Translations under genes and position numbers: made by a program
Source: an uncultured Dongia sp.
GTDB lineage: Bacteria; Pseudomonadota; Alphaproteobacteria; Dongiales; Dongiaceae
Length of the DNA stretch: 64,000 nt
Assembly (NCBI RefSeq): GCF_936916975.1
Contig: NZ_CAKZGO010000043.1
Span: 62,001-126,000, forward strand
Direction: 5' to 3'
Shown here: positions 17,755-26,599 of the stretch, in pieces
How positions within the stretch are numbered: the first letter of the stretch is position 1
How the letters are laid out: each line of letters starts with the position of its first letter
The notes under the pieces: model-generated
What the model was told of the DNA's origin: nothing
Seen by the model: the letters and a program-made list of their open reading frames with translations, nothing else
Databases searched by the model: none

Positions 17755-18701
17755 GTTGTCAGCCGGCCCAGCGCCCGACCCTCTATTTCATCGGCGTCAC
17801 CACCACCAAAAGCTCGATCATGCAGGTCTTTCCGGCCTGGGCGGCGCATCTGGGGCTGAAAGATGCCGCCATCGTCGGCATCGATTTCCCGCTCCACGCC
17901 GATCCCGCCGCCTATCGCGCGGCCGTGGAGTTCATCAAGCGCGACCCTCTATCTCTCGGTGCGCTGGTGACGACACACAAGATCGACCTCTACGCCGCCG
18001 CCCGCGACCTCTTTGACGAGATCGACCCCTATGCCGCCTTGATGAGCGAGACGTCCTGCATTTCCAAGCAGGACGGCAAGCTCATCTGTCATGCCAAGGA
18101 CCCGATCTCATCCGGTCTGACGCTGGATGGCTTCCTGCCGCCGGATCACTTCAAGACGACCGGCGCCGAATTGTTCTGCATCGGCGCCGGCGGGTCAACC
18201 ATCGCCATCACCTGGCATCTGATGCAGCCAAAGCGCGGCGCCAATGTGCCATCGCGCATCATCGTCTCCGACCGCGACCAGCACCGCCTGGATGAGATCA
18301 TCCGCATTCACCGCGACTTCAAAGGCGGCGTGGCCGTCGAATATGTGAAGGCCGACAGCGCTGAGGCCAATGATTCAATCGTCGGCGGATTGACGCCGCA
18401 CGCACTGGTGATCAACGCCACCGGCCTAGGCAAGGACCGGCCAGGCTCACCCCTCACCGACGCGGTACGCTTCCCGCAACAAGGCATCGTCTGGGACCTC
18501 AATTATCGCGGCGATCTCGTCTTCCTCGACCAGGCCCGGCGCCAGCAGCAAGCCCAAGGGCTGCAGATCGAAAATGGCTGGCGCTATTTCATCCATGGCT
18601 GGACCCAGGTGATTGCCGAAGTCTTCCATATCGACATCCCCACCGGCGGCGACGGCTTCGATGCCATCTCCCGCATCGCGCAACACGCTGCCAAAGGTTA
18701 G
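17751..18701 (+). CDS. shikimate dehydrogenase-like protein in a sugar cluster
   Basis: A 316-residue protein with the AroE fold. The substrate-domain motif LVTTHKIDLYAAA corresponds to the NVTxPxK loop, with its catalytic Lys conserved. The dinucleotide-binding motif is FCIGAGGSTIAITWHL, followed by VINATGLGKD. The N-terminal FIGVTTTKSSIMQVFP differs from the SxS shikimate-binding motif of true AroE, so another polyol or keto acid substrate is likely. The start overlaps the preceding cupin gene (ATGA) and the next dehydrogenase begins 3 bp after its stop. An ordinary aromatic-pathway role is unlikely in this context. Confidence 0.75.
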   Translation: MSCQPAQRPTLYFIGVTTTKSSIMQVFPAWAAHLGLKDAAIVGIDFPLHADPAAYRAAVEFIKRDPLSLGALVTTHKIDLYAAARDLFDEIDPYAALMSETSCISKQDGKLICHAKDPISSGLTLDGFLPPDHFKTTGAELFCIGAGGSTIAITWHLMQPKRGANVPSRIIVSDRDQHRLDEIIRIHRDFKGGVAVEYVKADSAEANDSIVGGLTPHALVINATGLGKDRPGSPLTDAVRFPQQGIVWDLNYRGDLVFLDQARRQQQAQGLQIENGWRYFIHGWTQVIAEVFHIDIPTGGDGFDAISRIAQHAAKG

Positions 18702-18704
18702 TTC

Positions 18705-19655
18705 ATGTCCGGTCGCATCCTCATCACGCCCCGCTCCCTCACCTCCGGCCCGCATCCCCAGGTCGAGCGCCTTCATGCGGCCGGCTTCGAGGTCATCACC
18801 TGCAAGCCCAATGCCCTGCCGACTGAAGACGAATTGGTGGCGCTGCTCCCCGGCTGCGTCGGCTGGCTGGCCGGGATCGAACCGGTCTCGCCCAAGGTCA
18901 TCCTGGCCGCGCAGGATTTGCGGATCATCAGCCGCAACGGCACCGGCATCGACAATTTGCCGCTGGATGTGCTGCAGAAGCGCGGCATCAAAGTCGCCAT
19001 CGCCGGCGGCGCCAATGCGGTCGGCGTCGCGGAACTCACGGTGGCGCTCATCTTCAGTGCATTGCGGCACATTCCGCAGGCGGATTTCGGCATCAAGACC
19101 GGTGCCTGGCCGCGTCGCCGCGGCCGGGAACTCCGCGACCGCAACGTGGCCGTGATCGGTTGCGGCTCGGTCGGCAGCGAAGTGGCGCGAATGCTGAGCT
19201 ATCTCGGCGCCAGGGTGCTGGCCAATGACCCGCTGCGGCCCGATATCGGTCTTGGCCCGGACAAGTTCCACTGGGTCGATCTGCCGACCGCCTTGCGCGA
19301 GGCGGATGTGCTGACCCTGCATTGCCCCTTGCTGCCCGATGGCAAGCCGATCCTCGACCGTGCCGCCATCACCGGGTTGCGGCGCAGCGCCATCATCGTC
19401 AACACCGCCCGCGCTGGCCTGGTCGACGAAGCCGCGGTGCTGGCCGCGTTGCGGACCGGCCATCTCGAAGGCTATGCCACCGACGTGTTCGAGCAGGAAC
19501 CGCCCATGGATCTCACCTTGGCCGAACATCCCCGCGTCATCGCCACCAGCCATATCGGCGGCTTCACCGATGAAAGCGTCGACCGTGCCACCTCGATCGC
19601 CATCGATAGCCTGCTCGCTGAATTGCAGCCGGCACCTCAAGTCCATGTCGGCTGA
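18705..19655 (+). CDS. D-isomer-specific 2-hydroxyacid dehydrogenase
   Basis: A 316-residue NAD-dependent dehydrogenase of the phosphoglycerate/glyoxylate dehydrogenase type. Rossmann motif VIGCGSVGSEVARML near residue 145. The catalytic triad is present: Arg in RAGLVDEAAV, Glu in DVFEQEPP and His in SHIGGFTDE. SRNGTGIDNLPLDV is the typical substrate-domain segment. It sits 3 bp after the AroE-like gene and 4 bp before the RpiR gene. It probably oxidises or reduces a hydroxyacid made from the cluster's sugar. Confidence 0.88.
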   Translation: MSGRILITPRSLTSGPHPQVERLHAAGFEVITCKPNALPTEDELVALLPGCVGWLAGIEPVSPKVILAAQDLRIISRNGTGIDNLPLDVLQKRGIKVAIAGGANAVGVAELTVALIFSALRHIPQADFGIKTGAWPRRRGRELRDRNVAVIGCGSVGSEVARMLSYLGARVLANDPLRPDIGLGPDKFHWVDLPTALREADVLTLHCPLLPDGKPILDRAAITGLRRSAIIVNTARAGLVDEAAVLAALRTGHLEGYATDVFEQEPPMDLTLAEHPRVIATSHIGGFTDESVDRATSIAIDSLLAELQPAPQVHVG

Positions 19656-19659
19656 GTTC

Positions 19660-20514
19660 ATGACCGACGCGCATCAGAACATCCTCGAGATCGTGCGCGT
19701 GATGCAGGACACCTTGCGGAAATCCGACCGCAAGGTCGCAGCCGTGATCCTCGCCGATCCGTCCCGGTTCCTGAGCGCCACGGTCGCCGAGACGGCGATG
19801 ATCGCCAACGTGAGCCAGCCCACGGTGATCCGCTTCTGTGCCGCGATCGGCTGCAGCGGTTTCCAGGATTTCAGGTTGCGTCTCGCGCAGGCTTTGGCGC
19901 TGGGAACGCCTGCCACCCATTCCGTGCTGCTGGAGAGCGACGGGCCGGCAACGGTGTTCGACAAAATCTTCGACTACACCATCACCAGCCTCGACTGGGC
20001 CAGGAATCGGATCGACAAGGAAACGCTCTCCCACGCGGTCGAAATGCTGGTCGCAGCCAAAGGTATCGAGTTCTTCGGCTTTGGTGCGTCGGGCATCGTG
20101 GCGCAGGACGCGCAGCAGAAGTTTCCGCTGTTCGGAATCCCCTGCGGTGCGCAGACGGATGCGCATCAGCAGATCATGACGGCGAGCCTGATGGGGCCGG
20201 GCCAGGTCGCGGTCGTCATCTCCAACACCGGCAGCACGCGGTCGATCATCGAGATCGCCGATCTGGCCCGCGGCACCGGCGCCAAGGTGATCGGTCTCAT
20301 CGGCAACACCTCGCCGCTGATGGCGCATTGCGACGTCACCATCCTCATCGAGACCCTGGACAATACCGACGTCTACACACCCACCATCTCGCGCATCGCC
20401 GCCTTGACCGTGATCGACGTGCTGTCGACGGCGGTCGCCATGCGCCGCGATCCAGCGCAGCGTACCCGCATCGCCGCCATGAAGCAGCAGCTGCGCGACC
20501 TGCGCAGCGCTTAG
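19660..20514 (+). CDS. RpiR family regulator (HTH plus SIS domain)
   Basis: A 284-residue regulator. The N-terminal HTH_6 domain (residues 1-80) contains ATVAETAMIANVSQPTVIRF followed by CAAIGCSGFQDFRLRLAQ. The C-terminal SIS domain (about 120-260) has FFGFGASGIVAQDAQQKF and VAVVISNTGSTRSIIEIADL, the phosphosugar-binding pattern. RpiR proteins respond to sugar phosphates, so this one likely controls the flanking kinase/isomerase/dehydrogenase genes. Its 3' end overlaps the convergent isochorismatase gene by 4 bp. ATG 19660 is preferred; ATG 19645 overlaps the previous gene. Confidence 0.88.
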   Translation: MTDAHQNILEIVRVMQDTLRKSDRKVAAVILADPSRFLSATVAETAMIANVSQPTVIRFCAAIGCSGFQDFRLRLAQALALGTPATHSVLLESDGPATVFDKIFDYTITSLDWARNRIDKETLSHAVEMLVAAKGIEFFGFGASGIVAQDAQQKFPLFGIPCGAQTDAHQQIMTASLMGPGQVAVVISNTGSTRSIIEIADLARGTGAKVIGLIGNTSPLMAHCDVTILIETLDNTDVYTPTISRIAALTVIDVLSTAVAMRRDPAQRTRIAAMKQQLRDLRSA

Positions 20515-21191
20515 ACCTTCGCCATCTCCGCCAGCAGCTCCTCGGTCGAGCGTTGCCGGCAATAGCCTTTGATCGCCTGTTCGGAGAAGGCCTGCCGCTC
20601 CGGCGTATAGGTGGCGCAGGCATCCGGCACCAAGGTCACCAGATAGCCGAGATCGCCACCGCCGCGCACCGTGTTCTCAACGCATTGATCCGACAGCACG
20701 CCGAACACGATCAGCTGCTCGAAACCCATATTGCGCAGGATATAGTCGAGGTTGGTCGTCCCCCACGGCCCCGAGGCGGTCTTCCGCACGATGATGTCGT
20801 CATCTGCCGGCGCCACCTCGTCGATCACCTGGGCCTCCCACGAGCCACGCGGATTGTTGAGAAAAGATGCCTTATGGTCGATGCCGCGGTCGCGGCCGTC
20901 CTTGGTCAGGCTCTCGATGACGACGAAGATGTTCTCGATCCCGAGCTTGCGCGCGGCCGCATGCAGGCGCTGCTGGTTGGGAATGGCCAGGTTCTCGAGC
21001 CGGTCATAGAAATACCGGTACTTGGCGCTGTCCGGCGTGTCGGCATGGCGCTTTGTGACAGCGCAATCAGCGTTCTGCATGTCGACGCTGATGAGCGCCG
21101 TCTTCGCCGGCACGATCGCGCGCTGGCGGTAAGCGGGGCCAAGAATTTCGGGCCGATCGGCGGTGCCAGCCGGGGTTGTAATCAAAGACAT
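20511..21191 (-). CDS. isochorismatase-like cysteine hydrolase
   Basis: A 226-residue member of the isochorismatase/nicotinamidase/ureidohydrolase fold. The catalytic triad is visible: Asp37 in ISVDMQNADC, Lys137 in IVRKTASGPWG and Cys170 in VLSDQCVENTVRGGGDLGY. These enzymes hydrolyse amides or ureido compounds such as N-carbamoyl derivatives. It stands alone on the minus strand, convergent with the RpiR gene and divergent from the large aminotransferase fusion at 21282, with 90 bp between the two starts. The substrate is unknown. Confidence 0.85.
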   Translation of the reverse strand: MSLITTPAGTADRPEILGPAYRQRAIVPAKTALISVDMQNADCAVTKRHADTPDSAKYRYFYDRLENLAIPNQQRLHAAARKLGIENIFVVIESLTKDGRDRGIDHKASFLNNPRGSWEAQVIDEVAPADDDIIVRKTASGPWGTTNLDYILRNMGFEQLIVFGVLSDQCVENTVRGGGDLGYLVTLVPDACATYTPERQAFSEQAIKGYCRQRSTEELLAEMAKV

Positions 21192-21281
21192 GGCATTGAT
21201 CCTTTGCGGTCGATGGCATAAGAGGTAAGTCGGTCGCAGCGATACTACCGAGCAACCACCCTCACCCGAAGCAGAAAAACC

Positions 21282-24200
21282 ATGTCCGTCCTCACCGTCC
21301 TGCCACCAACCTTTTCAACGGAAAAGGTGGAAGCCATCATCCGCGACCTCTATGGAATCGGCGGCGCGTTCACGCCCCTCAACAGCGAGCGCGATCAGAA
21401 TTTCCGCCTGACGGAACCGGGCGGGCAAAGCTGGGTGGTGAAGATCGCCAACCAGGCCGAGGATCTGCAGGCGCTGGACTTCCAGGCGGGACTCCTGCGC
21501 CATGTGGCGGATATCGATCCCAGCCTGCCCTTGCCGCATCTGAAATTGACTCGCGCCGGTGAAATCCTGGGCCAATGCCAAGGCGATGATGGCAGGTCGC
21601 ATTTCGTCCGCATCGTCAACTATTTGCCCGGCAAACCCTTCGCCCAGGGTCACAAATCGCCGGCCCTGTTCAGAAGCTTCGGCGATGTGCTGGGTCGCCT
21701 CACCCGCGCGCTGCAGGGCTTCGGCCATCCGGGTGCCGCCCGCGTGTTCGATTGGGACGTGGCCCAGGCCGGCCGCTCACGTCTGCGTGCGCCCTTCATC
21801 GACGACCCCATTCAGCGCGAGATCGTCGAGTATTTCCTGGGCCGCTTCGACCGCATCGTGGCGCCCGCCTTGCGCCGCTGCCGCGCCCAGGTGATCCATG
21901 GCGATGCCAATGACTATAACGTGCTGGTCGATGAAGCGACCGGTGAGCGCATCGCCGGTGTCATCGATTTCGGCGACGCCATCCATTCGCCGCTGATCAA
22001 CGAGCTCGCGGTCGCTGCCGCCTATGCCATCATGGACCGCGACGCGCCGATCGACGATGCCGGCATTATCGCCGCCGCCTTCCACGCCGCCAATCCGCTG
22101 CTGCCCTCGGAACTCGATCTGCTGTTCGACCTCATCGCACTTCGTCTCGTCATCAGCGTCACCATGTCGGCCTCTCGCCGTGACCGGGTGAAGGACAATC
22201 AGTATCTGGGCATCAGCGAGGCGCCGGCCTGGAATCTGCTGAAGCGCCTGCGCGCCATGGACCCGATGATCGCCGGCGGCATCCTGCGCCAGGCGTGCGG
22301 CTTTGAAGCAGCTCCCGGCGCCCGCGCGCTCATCAACTGGATCGACGCCAATCACCGAAGCTTCGCCCCCGTCCTCGACCGCGCACCGGCCGTGCAGGCC
22401 AAAGGCCTGGTCCCCTTCGGCGACAAGCAGCACCCCATCGCGATCGCCTCCGCCGCGCGCAAACCTGAGGAAGCGGAAAAACTCTGGCTGGCGGATTGCG
22501 CGAAGAACGGTGTCGAGCTTGGCATCGGCCCCTGGGGCGAGGACCGGCCGGTCTACACCGCCGATGCCTTCGCCTCGACCCTCATCCCCGGCGCCCGCCG
22601 CTCGCTGCATCTCGGCCTCGATTTCTTCCTCGCCGCCGGATCAAATGTCCGCGCGCCGATCGCAGGCCGTGTGGCCGAGGTCTTCGTCTCCGATTTGCCG
22701 CTCGATTACGGCCACGCCATCCTGCTCGAACACAATCCGACACCAGCGATCACCTTCTACAGCCTGTGGGGCCATCTCTCCGCCGCGACCGCCAAGGCAC
22801 GCAAGGTCGGCGAAATGCTGCAGCCCGGCGATGTCGTGGGCCAGCTCGGCACGCATCGGGAAAACGGCGGCTGGCAGCCCCATGTGCATCTGCAGCTCAT
22901 CGCCTTCCGGCCGCAGGGTGGTGCCGCGGATGTCATCGGCGCCGGCGAACCCGGCTACCGCGCCATCTGGGCGGAGCTCTTCCCCGATGCCGCAGCCTTC
23001 GCCGGGCTGCCGCCGGAAACCTTCACCCACACCGGCCGCTCGAGCGACGATCTGTTGTCGGTGCGCAAGGAAAAGCTCATCCGCAACCTCTCCATCTCGT
23101 ACAAGACACCGATGAAGATGGTGCGCGGCGCTGGCGTCTTTCTCATCGACGATCGCGGCCGCGCCTATCTCGACTGCTATAACAACGTGGCGCATCTCGG
23201 CCATGCCAATCCGGAAATCGTGGCTGTACTCGCGCGCCAGGCGGCGATCCTCAACACCAACACCCGCTATCTCCACGACAACATCATCGCCTATGCCGAG
23301 AAGCTGACGGCAACGCTGCCCAAATCGCTCACCGTGGCGGCGTTTGTGTGCAGCGGCAGCGAGGCGAACGACCTTGCCTTGCGCATGGCGCGCAACCATA
23401 CCCAGGCGCAGGGTGTCGTGGCGCTGGACTGGGCCTATCACGGCCATGCCACCTCACTCATCGAGGTCAGTCCCTATAAATACAAGCGCAAGGGCGGCAA
23501 GGGCCGGCCGGCCAGCACCGGCGAAGCGATGCTGCCCGATGTTTATCGCGCGCCGACCGATTGGCCCGCAGCGGAAATTGCACAGCGCTACGCGGCCTCG
23601 GTGACGGCCGCTATCGCGCAGCTTGCCGAGGGCGGCCACAAGCCGGCGGCCTTCATCGCGGAATCATTGCCGAGTTCCGCCGGCCAGATCGTGTTGCCGG
23701 CAGGCTATCTCCCCGCCGCCTACGCCGCGGCACGCGCCGCCGGCGCTGTCGTCATCGCCGACGAAGTGCAGATCGGCTTCGGCCGCGTGGGCTCCCATAT
23801 GTGGGCGTTCGAGGCGGAAGGGGCGACACCCGACATCGTCACCATGGGCAAGCCGATCGGCAACGGTCATCCGATGGCAGCCCTCGTCACCACCAAGGAG
23901 ATCGCCGAGAGCTTCTATAACGGCATGGAGTATTTCAACACCTTCGGCGGCAACCCCGTTTCATGCGCGGTCGGCCTCAAGGTGCTGGAGATTCTGGAAC
24001 GCGACAATCTCCCTGCCAACGCGCTCCGCCTCGGCAACGACCTCCTCGCCCGCATGCGCAAGCTCATGGACAAGCATGACCGCATCGGCGACGTGCGCGG
24101 CCGTGGCCTGATGCTGGGGATCGAACTGGTCGAAGATCGTAAGACAAAGACGCCGGCCACCGCCTATGCCGGCCGCATCGTCGAAAAATGCCGCCAGCTC

Positions 24201-24329
24201 GGCGTGCTGCTCGGCACCGACGGCCCCTTTGACAACGTCATCAAGATGCGCCCCGCGATGGTGTTCACCGCGGCCGAAGCGGATTACCTGATGCAGGTGC
24301 TGGAGACAGCGTTCGCTGAGGTTGAGTGA
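21282..24329 (+). CDS. three-domain fusion: APH-type kinase, M23-like domain, class-III aminotransferase/phospho-lyase
   Basis: A 1015-residue protein with three recognisable parts. Residues 1-340 are an aminoglycoside phosphotransferase/homoserine kinase-like domain with the Brenner motif HGDANDYN (His206, Asp208, Asn213) and IDFGDAIHS. Residues 400-560 match the M23/LytM peptidase fold with HLGLD (His443, Asp447) and HVHLQ (His534, His536) zinc motifs. Residues 570-1015 are a PLP-dependent class-III aminotransferase with SGSEANDLALRMAR, DEVQIGFGRVG and Lys857 in TMGKPIGNGHPM. In animals, hydroxylysine or ethanolamine is phosphorylated by a kinase and then cleaved by an aminotransferase-fold phospho-lyase. 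The fusion may do both steps on an amino alcohol. No signal peptide is visible, so the M23 domain is cytosolic. Confidence 0.88.
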   Translation: MSVLTVLPPTFSTEKVEAIIRDLYGIGGAFTPLNSERDQNFRLTEPGGQSWVVKIANQAEDLQALDFQAGLLRHVADIDPSLPLPHLKLTRAGEILGQCQGDDGRSHFVRIVNYLPGKPFAQGHKSPALFRSFGDVLGRLTRALQGFGHPGAARVFDWDVAQAGRSRLRAPFIDDPIQREIVEYFLGRFDRIVAPALRRCRAQVIHGDANDYNVLVDEATGERIAGVIDFGDAIHSPLINELAVAAAYAIMDRDAPIDDAGIIAAAFHAANPLLPSELDLLFDLIALRLVISVTMSASRRDRVKDNQYLGISEAPAWNLLKRLRAMDPMIAGGILRQACGFEAAPGARALINWIDANHRSFAPVLDRAPAVQAKGLVPFGDKQHPIAIASAARKPEEAEKLWLADCAKNGVELGIGPWGEDRPVYTADAFASTLIPGARRSLHLGLDFFLAAGSNVRAPIAGRVAEVFVSDLPLDYGHAILLEHNPTPAITFYSLWGHLSAATAKARKVGEMLQPGDVVGQLGTHRENGGWQPHVHLQLIAFRPQGGAADVIGAGEPGYRAIWAELFPDAAAFAGLPPETFTHTGRSSDDLLSVRKEKLIRNLSISYKTPMKMVRGAGVFLIDDRGRAYLDCYNNVAHLGHANPEIVAVLARQAAILNTNTRYLHDNIIAYAEKLTATLPKSLTVAAFVCSGSEANDLALRMARNHTQAQGVVALDWAYHGHATSLIEVSPYKYKRKGGKGRPASTGEAMLPDVYRAPTDWPAAEIAQRYAASVTAAIAQLAEGGHKPAAFIAESLPSSAGQIVLPAGYLPAAYAAARAAGAVVIADEVQIGFGRVGSHMWAFEAEGATPDIVTMGKPIGNGHPMAALVTTKEIAESFYNGMEYFNTFGGNPVSCAVGLKVLEILERDNLPANALRLGNDLLARMRKLMDKHDRIGDVRGRGLMLGIELVEDRKTKTPATAYAGRIVEKCRQLGVLLGTDGPFDNVIKMRPAMVFTAAEADYLMQVLETAFAEVE

Positions 24330-24347
24330 GCGAATGGCTGCAAGAAA

Positions 24348-24472
24348 GCCCCCTCTCCCTAACCCTCCCCCACGTTGGGGGGAGGGAATACCAGCTAGTT
24401 TGAACGCCATCGGCGTAGTCAACTCGGTGAGCCCCCTCCCCCCAACGTGGGGGAGGGTCGGGGAGAGGGGGC
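24348..24472. repeat. GC-rich inverted repeat between convergent genes
   Basis: A segment beginning GCCCCCTCTCCCTAACCCTC (24348-24386) is repeated inverted at 24434-24472 with only a few mismatches. About 47 bp lie between. Each arm includes its own small hairpin (CCCTCCCCCACGTTGGGGGGAGGG-like). It sits exactly between the convergent fusion gene and the bicupin gene and probably stops transcription from both sides. Similar CCCTCTCCC repeats are dispersed in many proteobacterial genomes. Confidence 0.8.
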
Positions 24473-24490
24473 GGACCGACCAGACCCGCT

Positions 24491-25249
24491 CTACCCCCTC
24501 GGAATCATGATGCAATAATACTTCTTCACATACTCGCTGCTGTGCCATTCCACATTGGCGCCCATCGGCACGAAGAACGTATCGCCCGCACGGAACGTCT
24601 GCTGCCAGCCATCCGGGTCTGACAACGTTACCGACCCTTCCAACAGATGCATCAGCTCATGGCGCGGAAACGGTATTGCCTTGCGGCGATAGGGCGTCGA
24701 ATCCCAGACGCCCATGGTCCATTGACGGCTGCCATCCTCGAACCAGTTGCGCCCGCTCTGTTCCGGGCTGGGGCTGAGCAGCATGTTGGCGGCCGGTGAG
24801 TCGGTCTTCGTGCGCGGCAAGGACGCGTCGATCTTCAGGATTTGCTGCGCGCTGCCCTTGGCCGGGTCCGCGCCGGAGGCGTCATCGAAGATCACGTAGT
24901 ATTTCTTGATATAGCCGCTCTGGCGCCATTGGCAGACCAGCCCCTTGGGGATGACGAAGCTCTCGCCGGCCGATACCGTCGTCTCGCGGCCGTTCGCCTC
25001 AACCATGGTGACCGCGCCTTCCAGCACGATCATGAATTCGTTGACCGGATAGGGGCTCATTTTGCCGGTAAAGGCCGTGCAATCCCACACGCCCGCGGTC
25101 AAGCCGATCTTCGGATCGTGGAAATACTCGATGCCGCGCTGCACCGGCGTGCCGTCGACGAGTTCCGCCGCCGGAATCTCGCTCATCGAGGCGAGGCCTT
25201 CATTGTTGACGCCGTTTTCGGCGAATTTGATGACTCGTTGAATCGTCAC
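24491..25249 (-). CDS. bicupin protein (tandem Cupin_3/EutQ-like domains)
   Basis: About 252 residues with two similar cupin domains. The first is centred on TAGVWDCTAFTGKMSPYPVN and GESFVIPKGLVCQW, the second on TMGVWDSTPYRRKAIPFPRH and GDTFFVPMGANVEWHS. Each ends in an almost identical YIKKYYVIF / YVKKYYCIM strand, so it arose by duplication. The domain type resembles DUF861/ethanolamine-utilisation cupins and (S)-ureidoglycine aminohydrolase. The reaction is unknown. I chose GTG 25249, because GGGAGCGGGAC lies directly upstream, over the ATG at 25315, which would put repeat-adjacent sequence in the protein. Confidence 0.75.
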   Translation of the reverse strand: MTIQRVIKFAENGVNNEGLASMSEIPAAELVDGTPVQRGIEYFHDPKIGLTAGVWDCTAFTGKMSPYPVNEFMIVLEGAVTMVEANGRETTVSAGESFVIPKGLVCQWRQSGYIKKYYVIFDDASGADPAKGSAQQILKIDASLPRTKTDSPAANMLLSPSPEQSGRNWFEDGSRQWTMGVWDSTPYRRKAIPFPRHELMHLLEGSVTLSDPDGWQQTFRAGDTFFVPMGANVEWHSSEYVKKYYCIMIPRG

Positions 25250-25305
25250 GTCCCGCTCCCCTGCCCAAGTTCGGGGCGCATTTGACGCGGGAAAAGGTGG
25301 AGGGG

Positions 25306-26568
25306 TCAAGTCCACTGTACTTTACTGTCATGGTCCGCGAACGCGGACCACCCACGAATTTTTGGGGAACAGAAGAAAAAAAATAGTGGGTGGTACGCCA
25401 TAGCGGACCAAAAACAAAAAAAAAATAACAACACGAACCTCACCCACTTACCGCTAGTAGCTGATTCGGCAATCCCATGAATGACACGCTCGATATAAAG
25501 CCCACGCGCGAAATCGATGAGCGGCGTTTCACCCCCCGGCTCGCCTTGGGCCGTGATCACGCGCAGGAAATGCGCTGCTTCCATCACCTTAAGATCATTG
25601 AAGCCGAGACCATGGCCCGGCGCCGGGCAGAAGCGGTCATAAGGTTGATGTAGCGGCCCGGTGAGGATGGTTCGAAACCCGCGCGTCCCCTCCGCCCCTT
25701 CGGCGGTGAACAGCTGCAGTTCGTTCATGCGCTCCTGGTCGCAGATGAGATTGCCCCGGCTGCCATGCACTTCCCAGGCGAGATGATTCTTGCGACCCCA
25801 GGCGACCCGGCTCGCCGCCAGCACCCCGGTGAATCCGGATTTGAATCGCACCACGGCCTGGGCGATGTCCTCGTTCTCCACTTCGCCGGTCTTACCGGGC
25901 TCGTTAGGTACCGGGCGGCGCTTATACGCCGTATCTATGTCCGCCGAGACAGACTCGATCGGCCCCACGAGATGGAGCGCAATCGAGACCAGATGGCACA
26001 TGATGTCGCCCAGCACGCCGAGCCCCGCGGTTTCCAGGCGGCAGCGCCAGGACCAGGGCAGATCGCCATCGGCCATGTAATCTTCATCGACCGTGCCGCG
26101 GAAATGCAGCACGCGGCCGATCTCGCCACCTTCGATCAGGCGCTTGGCGTGGCCGATCGCCGGGTTCTGCGCATAATTATAACCAAGCAAAGTGCGGCCC
26201 TTGGCCTTCGCCGCAGCAGCAGCCATCGCCTCGGCATCCGCCAATGTCAGCGCCATCGGTTTCTCACACCAGACATGCTTGCCGGCCGCCAAGGCGGCCA
26301 GCGCCATCTCCCGGTGGTCGGAGTTGGGCGCGGTAATCGAGACGATGTCGACCTTGGGGTCATTGATGACGTCACGCCAATTGGCCGTGGCCCGGCCGAA
26401 CCCAAATTGATCGGCGCGCAACTTCGCCTGCTCGGCATCGAGATCGCAGAGGATTTCGAGGCGCGGCGTCGGTACGTCGCCGAAGGTGCCCTTGACCGCA
26501 TGCCAGGCCAGCGCATGGCACTTGCCCATGAAGCCCGTGCCGATGAGACCGATACCAAGTGATGTCAT
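25306..26568 (-). CDS. Gfo/Idh/MocA family NAD(P)-dependent oxidoreductase (C-terminal end doubtful)
   Basis: An inositol-2-dehydrogenase-like family oxidoreductase. The Rossmann motif GIGLIGTGFMGKCHALAW is at the N-terminus and the catalytic-lysine motif CEKPMALTLADAEAM lies near residue 100; a conserved region with GDIMCHLVSIALHL follows near 205. The start ATG 26568 has GGAAG at the right distance. The frame should end soon after SATSGKWVRF (about 25435). Instead it continues through a phenylalanine-rich tract into repeat copy B, giving about 40 extra residues. This tail is probably an artefact of base errors or a lost stop codon. It is the last gene after the sugar ABC transporter and probably oxidises the imported polyol. 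Confidence 0.8.
   Translation of the reverse strand: MTSLGIGLIGTGFMGKCHALAWHAVKGTFGDVPTPRLEILCDLDAEQAKLRADQFGFGRATANWRDVINDPKVDIVSITAPNSDHREMALAALAAGKHVWCEKPMALTLADAEAMAAAAAKAKGRTLLGYNYAQNPAIGHAKRLIEGGEIGRVLHFRGTVDEDYMADGDLPWSWRCRLETAGLGVLGDIMCHLVSIALHLVGPIESVSADIDTAYKRRPVPNEPGKTGEVENEDIAQAVVRFKSGFTGVLAASRVAWGRKNHLAWEVHGSRGNLICDQERMNELQLFTAEGAEGTRGFRTILTGPLHQPYDRFCPAPGHGLGFNDLKVMEAAHFLRVITAQGEPGGETPLIDFARGLYIERVIHGIAESATSGKWVRFVLLFFFCFWSAMAYHPLFFFFCSPKIRGWSAFADHDSKVQWT
25326..25415. repeat. double-stem inverted repeat element, copy B (degraded)
   Basis: The left arm (about 25326-25357) matches copies A, C and D with few changes. The right arm (about 25384-25415) is recognisable (GTGGGTGGT-CGCC-GCGGACCA) but differs at many positions, nearly always by a change to A. 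The loop has the copy-A orientation (GGGGAACAGAAGAAA). A-runs occur at about 25374-25383 and 25410-25425. See the matching finding on a possible consensus error. Confidence 0.75.
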
Positions 26569-26599
26569 GTGTTCTTCCGAAAGGATCAACCAGAAAGAA

